A stretch of 63,869 nucleotides of DNA from positions 1 to 63,869 of the IMG/VR virus record IMGVR_UViG_3300033153_003795; one strand, 5' to 3'. The stretch is from a virus. This document shows positions 1 to 6,371 of this stretch, in pieces. Within the stretch, counting starts at the first letter, position 1; every line of letters starts with the position of its first letter. A program made the position numbers and the translations under genes. The notes under the pieces are model-generated. The model had not been told where the DNA came from, made no database searches, and saw nothing but the letters and a program-made list of their open reading frames with translations.

Positions 1-55
1 CGATTCCCTACCAGTTCTAAGCCCCTACCTTGCGTATGAGCCAGCCTTGTTTAGA

Positions 56-139
56 CTAGCAATTAGTTCCAACTATAGTATCTGGACCTTGATCGTATGG
101 ATCTTCATATTCATCAAATTGGTTTTTAATCTGATTCAT
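56..139 (-). CDS. 27-residue micro-ORF, unknown
   Basis: A very short reading frame starts with ATG (137-139) inside the last codons of the upstream minus-strand gene. It is preceded at good spacing by AGGAG. The product begins MNQIKNQFDEYEDPYDQG and is acidic and tyrosine-rich, ending in Cys. I do not recognise it. The strong ribosome binding site and overlapping start are the only support; it could be fortuitous. Confidence 0.35.
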   Translation of the reverse strand: MNQIKNQFDEYEDPYDQGPDTIVGTNC

Positions 140-383
140 TGGTAGCTCCTGTATTTGGTTTAGTACCATTTAGTCTGTCTAGTACATCATTAATATTAGG
201 TATATCCCCTAATTCTTCAACTTCTTTATTGATTTCGATAATTTTCTTAGCAACTGGAACACCAGATTCTGCTGAATTTACTTTCATATCTCTTTCGATA
301 TCTTCTGACTTTTGTTTAATCGGTTTACGGAACCAGTATATTAATAGTAATACAATAATTCCTGCTGTGAATGATAATTCCAT
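126..383 (-). CDS. Small membrane-anchored protein, unknown function
   Basis: 85 residues. Residues 5-18 (FTAGIIVLLLIYWF) form one hydrophobic segment, followed by a charged, soluble tail, so it is probably an inner-membrane protein with a cytoplasmic tail. The C-terminus (LNGTKPNTGATNESD) recalls the end of the 86-residue product at 888-1148, so the two may be distant paralogues. The start lies directly at the stop of the upstream gene (383), indicating one operon. No function can be assigned. Confidence 0.7.
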   Translation of the reverse strand: MELSFTAGIIVLLLIYWFRKPIKQKSEDIERDMKVNSAESGVPVAKKIIEINKEVEELGDIPNINDVLDRLNGTKPNTGATNESD

Positions 384-610
384 TAACTGTCCCTTTTGTT
401 TATTTCTTTAACGATACTATCGCCTAACTCTTCTAATTCAACGGCTTCAGTAACACTTACACCTTTGTCTAATATTTGCTTAGCTTCTTCAGCTGTTACA
501 TTATCGGTTAATGCATTTGCTGCGTTTGATGCTAATGTTCCCATTTTAACCACTGTTTCGGTTAATGCTATGTATAACTCTTTTACTGTCATATCCTCTA
601 AATTTTTCAT
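383..610 (-). CDS. Small acidic helical protein, unknown
   Basis: 75 residues, mostly predicted helix (MKNLEDMTVKELYIALTETV), acidic, with no membrane segment and no recognised domain. An AAAGGAAA ribosome binding site precedes the ATG. It touches the downstream gene at 383, so the two are likely co-translated. It could be structural or regulatory; the sequence does not decide. Confidence 0.65.
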   Translation of the reverse strand: MKNLEDMTVKELYIALTETVVKMGTLASNAANALTDNVTAEEAKQILDKGVSVTEAVELEELGDSIVKEINKRDS

Positions 611-887
611 TTAGTGTTTCCTTTGTATTTAGTCTTTATACGCTCTATTGAACGCATAATAAAATAAATAAACTTAGACAGGTTCTATCGATGATAATAT
701 TCGTGACACAAAAGCAAAGGTTGTGAGGAGAGAGGACTGGTAAAAGTCTTGTAGGTTCTATCGAGGGTGTGAAAGGTGTGAAGGTGTGAAAAAAATAAAA
801 GGGTAGACTAAGCCGAAGCTTAGCCAATCAAACTGAGATGAACGCGATACATCTGTTTGGTTCTGATATCAAAAACAATTGTATACA
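611..887. other. Intergenic stretch with direct repeat and terminator
   Basis: 277 bases with no convincing gene. GGTTCTATCGA occurs twice (681-691 and 753-763), the second followed by a GGTGTGAA tandem (about 767-789). A hairpin lies at 808-823. A 60-residue minus-strand frame here is low-complexity and lacks a good ribosome binding site, so it is not called. Confidence 0.6.
783..823 (-). terminator. UUCG-loop terminator for the 1513-888 genes
   Basis: Read on the minus strand, CTAAGC-TTCG-GCTTAG (823-808) is a 6-bp stem with a stable UUCG tetraloop. It is followed after about 8 bases by a T-rich run. It lies just downstream of the minus-strand gene ending at 888 and would end that transcript. 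Confidence 0.65.
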
Positions 888-1148
888 TTAGTTAGCTTCT
901 GTAGTTGGAGTAGGTTTACGACCGTCGAATAGGAATGCGTCCATATCATCTCTAGTTATAGCAACAGCTTCATCTTGGATTAGAGCTTGAACTTCTTTAG
1001 CAGTATGGATGTCTGCTTTAGCTACTGTAACAAGGACTTCTCTTGCTTTAGATTCAGAAGCGTTTTCAGAGACGTGAGCCCAAATGCGGATAGTTTTACG
1101 AAGAATCCATAGTACTGATACTATAATGAATGCAATAAGGAACTCCAT
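888..1148 (-). CDS. Small membrane-anchored protein, unknown function
   Basis: 86 residues with one N-terminal hydrophobic segment (FLIAFIIVSVLWIL, residues 3-16), a basic stretch, then an acidic helical tail ending DGRKPTPTTEAN. Its layout matches the 85-residue protein at 126-383, suggesting duplication, though identity is low. It begins 2 bases after the end of the upstream 120-residue gene. Function unknown; the position near the control region suggests an early gene. Confidence 0.7.
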   Translation of the reverse strand: MEFLIAFIIVSVLWILRKTIRIWAHVSENASESKAREVLVTVAKADIHTAKEVQALIQDEAVAITRDDMDAFLFDGRKPTPTTEAN

Positions 1149-1150
1149 AG

Positions 1151-1513
1151 TTATATCTTTTTTACAGCAGTAGCAAGGTTAAACGCTGTCATTGGTGGTC
1201 TTAGTGGGTCTAGTACAAGTTGAAGCCATTTACCCTCGTTCTCAAGGTCTTTTACTCTACCAACAGCTACTAATGCTTTCATTGCATTTACTGGGATGTA
1301 GGCAAAAGCACCGTCTTGTACAGGTACACTAGCTTGATACTGCTGAACTTGGTCATTGTTTGTACTAACTACAGCTTTGTTATTCTCATCATAGAAGACT
1401 TTCAATAGTACTGCGTTGTTTACGATATCTTCTTGCACTAGGTTTTGAATCCAAATTGTATCGTGGACTAGGCCTTTGCTTGTTTTATAAGTGATTGTTG
1501 CTCTTCTTCTCAT
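1151..1513 (-). CDS. 120-residue conserved-looking protein, unknown
   Basis: Starts MRRRATITYKTSKGL and looks like a soluble beta-rich fold (alternating hydrophobic strands VLLKVFYDENNKAVV). There is no membrane segment or catalytic motif. AAAGGAT lies 5-10 bases before the start. It is the first gene of the leftward operon that begins at the divergent control region 1514-1911. Function unknown. Confidence 0.7.
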   Translation of the reverse strand: MRRRATITYKTSKGLVHDTIWIQNLVQEDIVNNAVLLKVFYDENNKAVVSTNNDQVQQYQASVPVQDGAFAYIPVNAMKALVAVGRVKDLENEGKWLQLVLDPLRPPMTAFNLATAVKKI

Positions 1514-1911
1514 AGTATATCCTTTAGGGTTGTTGTAGTACTATATAGATATAATACTCATTACACAAGAGCCTATGGTTAAGCGTAAGGTATCTAAGTT
1601 ATGGTCAAGAATAAAGATAGTTAGAATGGTATAGGGGGGGTGTACAATGGATGGTAGTCAGATTTAGGTAGTATTGACAATTCGGGAAAAAATTTAAAAA
1701 TTACCAACATAAGTTTAAGCTTCATTTAAAGATTTGTCGGAAGATACCACTCCTATATAAATAATGTAATATACAAAAACTTGTCGGAAAACGTACAACT
1801 TTTATTAATATTGTCGGAATCTGTACAACATAATTGTCGGAAAACGTACAAGTCAAGACACGTAAGTATACTTTAAGTACTAATTAGGTATACTTTTACA
1901 AAGGATAATAT
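1514..1911. promoter_or_regulatory. Divergent control region between leftward and rightward operons
   Basis: 398 bases without a gene, between a minus-strand operon and the plus-strand RHH/ParB-like pair. It holds the repeat array 1734-1851, a TTGACA-like box (1674-1679), a GGGGGGG tract (1634-1640), and TATACT just before the 1912 gene (1889-1894; another at 1867-1872). AAGGAT (1901-1906) is the ribosome binding site for 1912. It probably serves as promoter and operator, and may also act as a partition or replication site. Confidence 0.6.
1734..1851 (+). repeat. Four-copy iteron array TTGTCGGAA...GTACAA
   Basis: Three near-identical 18-bp copies of TTGTCGGAAAACGTACAA lie at 1781-1798, 1811-1828 (AATCTG in the centre) and 1834-1851. 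A diverged half-copy lies at 1734-1742. The ends TTGT...ACAA make each unit partly dyad-symmetric. Start-to-start spacing is 47, 30 and 23 bases. All copies point the same way and end about 60 bases before the RHH-like gene, as expected of binding sites for that protein or the ParB-like one. Confidence 0.75.
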
Positions 1912-2211
1912 ATGTCAGCAATGAAAATTACAGATTCTGTAAAACACGAACTAGATAAGTTAAAACAACTAACAGGGCTAAAATCTTACAGCAGTGTTGT
2001 AGCTTTATTGGTAGAAAAGGAAACATACAAGTACTGCTGGACTGTAGATGGCTATGCGGATATAGGAATGAACTTACAACTAGATGACGGAGTATACCAA
2101 ATAATAGATATGACAGAAGAGTTAGTATACGCTAGAAAAGGGAGTGTAGTTACAGAATTCCATAAACGAGGTAAAGTGGCGTGGAAAGCAAGGATTATAA
2201 ATGCAAAATAA
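1912..2211 (+). CDS. Ribbon-helix-helix-like DNA-binding protein (probable regulator)
   Basis: 99 residues. Residues 1-36 (MKITDSVKHELDKLKQ followed by SYSSVVALLVEKE) read as a strand-helix-helix typical of RHH regulators such as Arc/CopG/ParG. Residues 40-99 form a beta-rich tail (WTVDGYADIGMNLQLDDGVY) that I do not recognise. The last codons overlap the ParB-like gene at 2201, so the two are co-translated. The repeat array just upstream is the obvious candidate operator (autoregulation). No ParA ATPase is adjacent, so a role in partition is not shown. Confidence 0.6.
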   Translation: MSAMKITDSVKHELDKLKQLTGLKSYSSVVALLVEKETYKYCWTVDGYADIGMNLQLDDGVYQIIDMTEELVYARKGSVVTEFHKRGKVAWKARIINAK

Positions 2212-2950
2212 ATTTATTAGCGAGGTGTACAGTGTAGACCCGACTACTATACAGTTTAATGATGTGTATGTAGAAAAGAATAAGCACCATACAGAAGCAC
2301 AGTACCGAGCTACTAAGATGTTAATAGAAGAGCAAGGTCAAACTAAGCCTATATACATGTTAAACAACAAATGTGCTGATGGGCGACATAGGACTAAGAT
2401 AGCAATAGAGTTAGGCAGAGAAGTATTATGCGTAGATATTAATCCTAACCTTACAGCCGAAGAGATTACAATACTATGTAATGAAGAAGTACTAAGCGGT
2501 AGAGACTATAATATTAGTCAAAGGGCTATATGGGCTTTAAGAGAACTTGTACTAGGGCTAGGGATGAGTATGTCGAAAGCTGCGGAGATGTCTAAAGTAG
2601 ATAGAAGAATGGTCAGTTACGCTAGTACTATCAGAGGTTTAGGTAAAGATGACTTACTAGATATACTAATGAAAGGCGAAAGAGTTCAGTTAGATAGTAT
2701 GATACGTCCGTCATCATCACTAGAGGTAATATGCAAGAACGTAAAAGCGGAAGTAGAAAAAGTAGTAGAAGTAGATGATAGTGAACGTATACATTTTAAC
2801 CCTGAAGCAGTTATTAAAACTGAAAAAGGAAAAGCATGGTATTATGAGCACATCAGAAGTAGAAATATACCAGAAAACTGGATAGAGGTGCGAATGGACT
2901 ATATGGAACTCGCTAATTTAAAATATAGATTAGATAAGGAAGAAGAATGA
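2201..2950 (+). CDS. ParB-like nuclease-fold/DNA-binding protein
   Basis: 249 residues. The N-terminus has the ParB/Srx-type fold signature: a region around residues 30-50 (YRATKMLIEEQGQTKPIYML) and the GRHR box (CADGRHRTKIAIELG, residues 59-73). Residues 105-150 include a helix-turn-helix-like stretch (MSMSKAAEMSKVDRRMVSYA), which suits a ParB DNA-binding domain. In this family the GRHR region binds CTP or has nuclease activity. It follows the RHH-like gene with an 11-base overlap, and the iterons at 1734-1851 are candidate targets. It may be a regulator or segregation/replication factor. Confidence 0.65.
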   Translation: MQNKFISEVYSVDPTTIQFNDVYVEKNKHHTEAQYRATKMLIEEQGQTKPIYMLNNKCADGRHRTKIAIELGREVLCVDINPNLTAEEITILCNEEVLSGRDYNISQRAIWALRELVLGLGMSMSKAAEMSKVDRRMVSYASTIRGLGKDDLLDILMKGERVQLDSMIRPSSSLEVICKNVKAEVEKVVEVDDSERIHFNPEAVIKTEKGKAWYYEHIRSRNIPENWIEVRMDYMELANLKYRLDKEEE

Positions 2951-3201
2951 ACTACATAGACACTAAACCAGCACGATTATGTGCAGTATGTGGACATAGC
3001 AATGAAGTAGGTAGTGATGCGTGTAAAGGATGTAGTGCAGTATTCACATTAAGCGCGATAAGCAAGTCTATACACAAAAATCTAGGTTTAGACAAACCGT
3101 TAAACGGTGTATATAGCACTAGTTGTCTTAGAGAACAATACACAGATCCTGCACAAGCAAGTAGTGTATACTGCACTTGCCCTAAATGTATAATTACATA
3201 A
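2947..3201 (+). CDS. Small zinc-ribbon-like protein
   Basis: 84 residues with two CxxC pairs near the N-terminus (CAVC and CKGC, residues 12-29) and a C-terminal CTCPKC. The N-terminal set looks like a zinc ribbon. The start overlaps the end of the ParB-like gene (ATGA). It may bind zinc and nucleic acid or a protein partner; no family recognised. Confidence 0.6.
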   Translation: MNYIDTKPARLCAVCGHSNEVGSDACKGCSAVFTLSAISKSIHKNLGLDKPLNGVYSTSCLREQYTDPAQASSVYCTCPKCIIT

Positions 3202-3209
3202 GGAGTAGA

Positions 3210-3461
3210 ATGACAACTAATAGGATAGTATTTACTTACTTAGACGGTACAGAGCAGATAATAAAAAACGAGATGTTTAAAGGTTTACGTGACAAAAATG
3301 GTTATAGACCTGTAAAAGCAGTAGTGTCAGCAACTATAGACGATAAGTCTTTGCGACATGTAATACACGCGTTATCTGCAAATCACAAACATAACCCAAC
3401 CGTAGTAGACACTAAAGGTAACATACTTTATAAGAGAGTTGATTATGATACACGAAACTAA
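3210..3461 (+). CDS. Small hypothetical protein
   Basis: 83 residues from ATG 3210 (MTTNRIVFTYLDGTEQIIKN), chosen because AAGGAG lies 6 bases upstream. An upstream start at 3186 is possible but lies inside the previous gene. Mixed alpha/beta, basic, no known motif. Part of the tightly packed 1912-4900 operon. Confidence 0.6.
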   Translation: MTTNRIVFTYLDGTEQIIKNEMFKGLRDKNGYRPVKAVVSATIDDKSLRHVIHALSANHKHNPTVVDTKGNILYKRVDYDTRN

Positions 3462-3630
3462 TCCGATAATCTGGTTAATACATAAACTTAGAGTAAACAA
3501 TGAATTACCTGTAGATAAACCTACTAGTTTACCTAAATGTCCGATAGACAAAGAACCGTGTGCTCACTACGATAGCCCGTTGTGTAATAACTTTAATTGT
3601 GACATAGTCACCATGAGAAATAGGATATAA
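3445..3630 (+). CDS. Small Cys-containing protein
   Basis: 61 residues from ATG 3445 (MIHETNPIIWLIHKLRVN); a TTG start at 3439 is possible. The C-terminal half has spaced cysteines (CPIDKEPC...LCNNFNC) that could bind a metal. It overlaps the previous gene and ends just before the homing endonuclease. Function unknown. Confidence 0.5.
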   Translation: MIHETNPIIWLIHKLRVNNELPVDKPTSLPKCPIDKEPCAHYDSPLCNNFNCDIVTMRNRI

Positions 3631-4725
3631 ATGGCATTTCTAAAAACAGATAAGAGTAAAATAAAAAAACCTTATAAGCTAAGCAGGAAAGGTACTAACC
3701 ATGCACCAGGAGCACAACAACGGCTGTACCTAATTGAGTTTAGAGATGATAGTGGATACTACATAAAGTGCGGAAAGGCTAGTGGTAGTAGTTGTGGAGA
3801 AAGACTATCCTGTATAATAGAAAGCTACTTTAATGCCAGTGGAGGATGTTGTCCTTATGCTAAAGTCCTTAGAGACGTAGAGGTAACTGATGTATTTAAA
3901 CGAGAAACAGAATTTCACCACAACTTTAAGAATAGACGTCATTACCCTACGCATAGTTTTTCTGGGTACACAGAAATGTTTGCTATAACTAAGGAAGAGG
4001 CATTAGTAGCGTTTGATGAAATCGTGGGTAAGCAGTATAATAGAGCTACCACCAAAAAGTGCTACACATGTAGTAGAACTAAAAGTACAATAGAGTTTCA
4101 CACAAACAAAGCCAAAAAAGACGGCTTAAACCACGATTGCAAAGAGTGTACACTACATAAGCAGCGTAGTTATAGCGCATTACCGTACCGTATGTATTCT
4201 AATCAAATAGAACACTCCAAAACTAGGGGTCACCCTAGACCAGAGTACACCCGTCAAGAGTTTAAGTTATGGGTAACAACACAAGGTAAGTACAATAAAC
4301 TATATGAGCAGTATAAAGCTAGTGACTACGATAAACGACTAGTTCCATCGGTAGACAGACTAGATCCTATGCAAGGATACAACTTCAGTAACATAGAACT
4401 AGTAACTTTCATAGAGAATATGAAACGTAATGGTGATGTGCAGAAAAAAGTATCCGGTAAACCTGTGATAGCTATAGATAAACATTCTGGGAAAGCTGTA
4501 GCAGAATTTCAGACCCAGAATGAGTGCGCTAAAGTACTAAAGTTGTGCACAAAAAAGATATGCTCTAAAGTGGATAAAGTTTTGAGTTATGGGTGGATGG
4601 CTACAATAGGAGACTATCAACTAGTTAGTAAGCATAACGAGAATAATTTTATGCGTAATGGTTGGCTAAAACCTAGGTATAGGTATAAAAGGAAAGACGA
4701 TGTTCCTGAAAATAACGAGGCCTGA
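3631..4725 (+). CDS. Multi-domain homing-endonuclease-like protein (T5orf172/GIY-YIG-like plus HNH-type)
   Basis: 364 residues. Residues 30-110 (RLYLIEFRDDSGYYIKCGKA) resemble the T5orf172/GIY-YIG-like fold. Residues about 142-172 hold a CYTC...CKEC zinc finger. Residues about 238-265 (PSVDRLDPMQGYNFSNIELV) match the phage HNH-type motif. Residues about 270-300 (KPVIAIDKHSGKAVAEFQTQ) look like a NUMOD DNA-recognition module. Such genes usually spread by cutting homologous loci. It sits between small genes with its own start right after a stop, so a free-standing mobile gene is likely. Confidence 0.7.
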   Translation: MAFLKTDKSKIKKPYKLSRKGTNHAPGAQQRLYLIEFRDDSGYYIKCGKASGSSCGERLSCIIESYFNASGGCCPYAKVLRDVEVTDVFKRETEFHHNFKNRRHYPTHSFSGYTEMFAITKEEALVAFDEIVGKQYNRATTKKCYTCSRTKSTIEFHTNKAKKDGLNHDCKECTLHKQRSYSALPYRMYSNQIEHSKTRGHPRPEYTRQEFKLWVTTQGKYNKLYEQYKASDYDKRLVPSVDRLDPMQGYNFSNIELVTFIENMKRNGDVQKKVSGKPVIAIDKHSGKAVAEFQTQNECAKVLKLCTKKICSKVDKVLSYGWMATIGDYQLVSKHNENNFMRNGWLKPRYRYKRKDDVPENNEA

Positions 4726-4900
4726 ACCTGAACAAGCCGTACTAGAGAAGCAATTAAAGCTACTAGATGGGCGGAATGATGGTGCAGATTGGATGTATCT
4801 TACTAGTGAGCTGGCTAGGTACAATATACAGCGTATTAAGCTAGTAGAACAGATAAGAACTATGGACGACTATTGGGTAGAACCCGAAAAGCCTACTTAG
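4700..4900 (+). CDS. Small helical protein, unknown
   Basis: 66 residues starting MFLKITRPEPEQAVLEKQLK, rich in charged helix and probably a short coiled coil. The start lies 26 bases inside the endonuclease gene. No recognised family. It is the last gene before the tRNA region. Confidence 0.5.
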   Translation: MFLKITRPEPEQAVLEKQLKLLDGRNDGADWMYLTSELARYNIQRIKLVEQIRTMDDYWVEPEKPT

Positions 4901-4927
4901 TAGGTAGTTTAAGTTCTATTTAATATA

Positions 4928-4947
4928 AATGACGTTATACTGTCATT
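4928..4947 (+). promoter_or_regulatory. Candidate promoter with dyad before the tRNA array
   Basis: AATGAC-GTTATACT-GTCATT is a perfect 6-bp inverted repeat surrounding a TATACT -10-like box (4936-4941). It lies 26 bases before the 40-codon frame and 250 bases before the first tRNA. A dyad over a -10 box suggests an operator; it could instead form an RNA hairpin. Confidence 0.45.
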
Positions 4948-4972
4948 ACAACTACATAAAAGGAAACACAGC

Positions 4973-5095
4973 ATGTTATCAACTAACTGGTCTACATCAT
5001 CGTTATCAATGTTAACGCATAGATATAATAATGTAGATAGCTGTGGCTTCCGTAGTATTCTTGGAAACAAGATACAGGAACCTGCCACTAGGTAG
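4973..5095 (+). CDS. 40-residue leader-like ORF ahead of the tRNAs
   Basis: ATG at 4973 is preceded by AAAAGGAAAC, a fair ribosome binding site. The product starts MLSTNWSTSSLSMLTHRYNN and has no recognised domain. It is the only open frame between the candidate promoter and the hairpins at 5096-5184. It may be a real peptide, a leader, or chance. Confidence 0.35.
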   Translation: MLSTNWSTSSLSMLTHRYNNVDSCGFRSILGNKIQEPATR

Positions 5096-5184
5096 CTCTC
5101 TTTCCCGGAGAGTTACTGAAAAGTAGCTTTCTGGAAACCCACTTCACAAAACTACTTTTCATAACAATATAGTTCGAGAGAACT
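5096..5184 (+). ncRNA. Structured leader RNA: three consecutive hairpins
   Basis: CTCTC-N7-GAGAG (5096-5112), then a perfect 9-bp stem GAAAAGTAG/CTACTTTTC (5118-5126 with 5152-5160) closing a 25-base loop. Then comes AGTTC-GAGA-GAACT (5171-5184) with a GNRA tetraloop. It lies between the small ORF and the first tRNA. It may guide processing of the tRNA transcript or act as a small RNA. No known family recognised. Confidence 0.45.
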
Positions 5185-5200
5185 TTAAATATCAACTCAT

Positions 5201-5276
5201 GGGGTACTAGCTCAATCGGGAGAGCACTTGGTTTGCAACTAAGAGGTACGGGGATCGTAACCCCGGTATTCCACCA
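5201..5276 (+). tRNA. tRNA-Ala(TGC)
   Basis: Full cloverleaf: acceptor GGGGTAC/GTATTCC with G-T wobbles, D arm GCTC/GAGC, anticodon stem CTTGG/CTAAG with loop TTTGCAA, T stem CGGGG/CCCCG, encoded ACCA end. The T loop is ATCGTAA rather than the usual TTCRANY, which is odd. Confidence 0.9.
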
Positions 5277-5281
5277 ATAAC

Positions 5282-5358
5282 GGGCTTGTAGCTTAATAGG
5301 TTAAAGCCTTCCGCTCATAACGGAACAGATTTAGGTTCGATTCCTAATGAGCCCACCA
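5282..5358 (+). tRNA. tRNA with anticodon CAT (elongator Met or Ile2)
   Basis: Acceptor GGGCTTG/TGAGCCC, D arm GCTT/AAGC, anticodon stem TTCCG/CGGAA with loop CTCATAA, T stem TTAGG/CCTAA with loop TTCGATT, encoded CCA. CAT can be elongator Met or, with lysidine at C34, Ile reading ATA; sequence alone does not settle this. Confidence 0.88.
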
Positions 5359-5360
5359 AA

Positions 5361-5431
5361 CGGATATGTCAAGGTGACAGTAGTTCCTCATAAGAACTAA
5401 TAGTCTGGCTCGATTCCAGAATATCCGACCA
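5361..5431 (+). tRNA. tRNA with anticodon CAT, shortened D arm
   Basis: Second CAT tRNA, only 71 bases. Acceptor CGGATAT/ATATCCG, anticodon stem AGTTC/GAACT with loop CTCATAA, T stem TCTGG/CCAGA with loop CTCGATT, CCA encoded. The D arm is reduced to GTC-AAGGT-GAC and lacks the usual loop length. It could be Met or Ile2. Confidence 0.8.
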
Positions 5432-5434
5432 TAT

Positions 5435-5510
5435 ATGGGTGAAGTGTTGATGGAAACACGCGGCGTTTGGGACGCTGAGATTGAGGGTTCGACCCCCTCG
5501 ACCCGTACCA
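5435..5510 (+). tRNA. tRNA-Pro(TGG)
   Basis: Anticodon stem CGGCG/CGCTG with loop TTTGGGA, T stem GAGGG/CCCTC with loop TTCGACC, D stem GTG/CAC, encoded CCA. The acceptor ATGGGTG/GACCCGT has one mismatch at its inner end. Confidence 0.85.
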
Positions 5511-5584
5511 GCCCGGTTAGTTCAATGGTAGAACACCAGTGTTACATACTGAAGACAGAGGCTCGAACCCTCTACTGGGTACCA
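5511..5584 (+). tRNA. tRNA-Val(TAC)
   Basis: Acceptor GCCCGGT/ACTGGGT, D stem GTTC/GAAC, anticodon arm CCAGT/ACTGA with loop GTTACAT (outer C-A mismatch), T stem AGAGG/CCTCT with loop CTCGAAC, CCA encoded. Begins right after the CCA of tRNA-Pro, with no spacer. Confidence 0.85.
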
Positions 5585-5590
5585 AAACAA

Positions 5591-5667
5591 AGCTGAGTGA
5601 TGGAATTGGCATACATACTAGATTTAGAATCTAGGTTTTGAGGGTTCAAGTCCCTCCTTGGCTACCA
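5591..5667 (+). tRNA. tRNA-Leu(TAG) with short variable arm
   Basis: Acceptor AGCTGAG/CTTGGCT, Leu-like D arm (TGATGGAATTGGCATA), anticodon stem CTAGA/TCTAG with loop TTTAGAA, T stem GAGGG/CCCTC with loop TTCAAGT, CCA encoded. The variable loop is only about 5 bases (GTTTT), whereas bacterial Leu tRNAs carry a long variable arm. Confidence 0.82.
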
Positions 5668-5668
5668 T

Positions 5669-5744
5669 GCCCAATAAGCTAATCAGGTGAAAGCGTCGGT
5701 GTGAAGTACCGAAGAGCTAGGATCAATACCTAGATTGGGCACCA
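5669..5744 (+). tRNA. tRNA-Phe(GAA)
   Basis: Perfect acceptor GCCCAAT/ATTGGGC, D stem GCT/AGC, anticodon stem TCGGT/ACCGA with loop GTGAAGT, T stem CTAGG/CCTAG, CCA encoded. Starts one base after the end of tRNA-Leu(TAG). Confidence 0.88.
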
Positions 5745-5971
5745 TAGAATTTAATAAGCATTTTGTATCTTAACGAATGTTTACAGATTTTATATATTTT
5801 AGCGAGAAAATATATTGGTACTAGTAAGATAAGGTAATCAGCGCCTTCTAGGTCGAAAGATAAGCGGGAACCTAAGTGCAGAGAATGATATGATTTCTCT
5901 GTTTAAATAACAGTCACTATATAGTATGCCCCTTTCGGCCTTGGAACTGAGATGTTCTACTATGTAAATAT
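5745..5971. other. 227-base gap inside the tRNA array, no gene found
   Basis: No tRNA cloverleaf (no TTCRA-type T loop) and no plausible protein. Holds an AGAGAA-N9-TTCTCT hairpin (5880-5900), a TAGGT/ACCTA pairing (about 5849-5874), a palindrome ACTATATAGT (5916-5925) and a GGAAC/GTTCT hairpin (about 5943-5958). It may be a small RNA or the decayed site of lost tRNAs. The minus-strand frame 5838-6089 is an antisense artefact. Confidence 0.5.
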
Positions 5972-6049
5972 GCTCCCTTGACCCAACTGGCAGAGGTGAC
6001 GGGCTTAAAACTCGTTTACGTATCGGTTCAAATCCGATAGGGAGTACCA
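5972..6049 (+). tRNA. tRNA-Leu(TAA) with short variable arm
   Basis: Acceptor GCTCCCT/AGGGAGT, D stem ACC/GGT, anticodon stem ACGGG/CTCGT with loop CTTAAAA, T stem ATCGG/CCGAT with loop TTCAAAT, CCA encoded. As in the other Leu tRNA of this array, the variable loop is about 6 bases instead of a long arm. Confidence 0.82.
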
Positions 6050-6052
6050 AAT

Positions 6053-6128
6053 CTTCACGAAGCACAAACGGTCGTGCAACGGATTCCAAACCCGTAGGTT
6101 GTAGGTTCGATCCCTATCGTGTTGGCCA
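6053..6128 (+). tRNA. tRNA-Trp(CCA) with imperfect acceptor stem
   Basis: D stem GCAC/GTGC, anticodon arm ACGGA/CCCGT with loop TTCCAAA, T stem GTAGG/CCTAT with loop TTCGATC, GCCA end. The acceptor CTTCACG/CGTGTTG contains two adjacent T-T mismatches, so the tRNA may be decaying or need tolerance by the host. Confidence 0.75.
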
Positions 6129-6140
6129 AAGAAGGAAATT

Positions 6141-6236
6141 ATGAGAGATAAAGATAATAGGAAGATTACACAATCAAAGAAATCCTATAATAGAAAGAAA
6201 ATTAAAAAGGTGTGTGTCGGTAGCCCAATTGGTTAG
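6141..6236 (+). CDS. 31-residue Lys/Arg-rich micro-ORF inside the tRNA array
   Basis: ATG 6141 follows AGAAGGAAATT, a good ribosome binding site. The product starts MRDKDNRKITQSKKSYNRKK and is strongly basic. The frame runs into tRNA-His and stops there, so the end is probably not selected for coding. It may be a translated peptide or spacer; unknown function. Confidence 0.3.
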   Translation: MRDKDNRKITQSKKSYNRKKIKKVCVGSPIG

Positions 6237-6291
6237 AGGCAGGTGGTTGTGATCCATCTTGTTGTGAGTTCGAGCCTCACCCGTCACCCCA
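6213..6291 (+). tRNA. tRNA-His(GTG)
   Basis: Anticodon stem GGTGG/CCATC with loop TTGTGAT, D stem GCC/GGC, T stem GTGAG/CTCAC with loop TTCGAGC, discriminator C73 and encoded CCA as expected of His. The acceptor GTGTCGG/CCGTCAC has a T-T mismatch at the fourth pair. Base -1 in the DNA is T rather than G, so G-1 may be added after transcription. Confidence 0.8.
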
Positions 6292-6292
6292 T

Positions 6293-6367
6293 ACTCTGTT
6301 AGCTAAATGTAAAGCACTGGACTGCAAACCCAGAGATTTATCGGTTCAAGCCCGATACAGAGTTCCA
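6293..6367 (+). tRNA. tRNA-Cys(GCA)
   Basis: Perfect acceptor ACTCTGT/ACAGAGT with discriminator T73 typical of Cys. Anticodon arm CTGGA/CCCAG with loop CTGCAAA, T stem ATCGG/CCGAT with loop TTCAAGC, CCA encoded. One base separates it from tRNA-His. Confidence 0.87.
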
Positions 6368-6371
6368 ATAT

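Noticed and set aside
645-827. 60-residue minus-strand frame
   Set aside because: Low-complexity Phe/Pro/Leu product, no ribosome binding site, overlaps a terminator and direct repeats.
1734-1851. CRISPR array
   Set aside because: Units are 18 bp with uneven short gaps and no cas genes; better read as protein-binding iterons.
5838-6089. 83-residue minus-strand frame across the tRNA array
   Set aside because: Antisense to tRNA-Leu(TAA) and part of tRNA-Trp; such frames commonly arise from tRNA complement.
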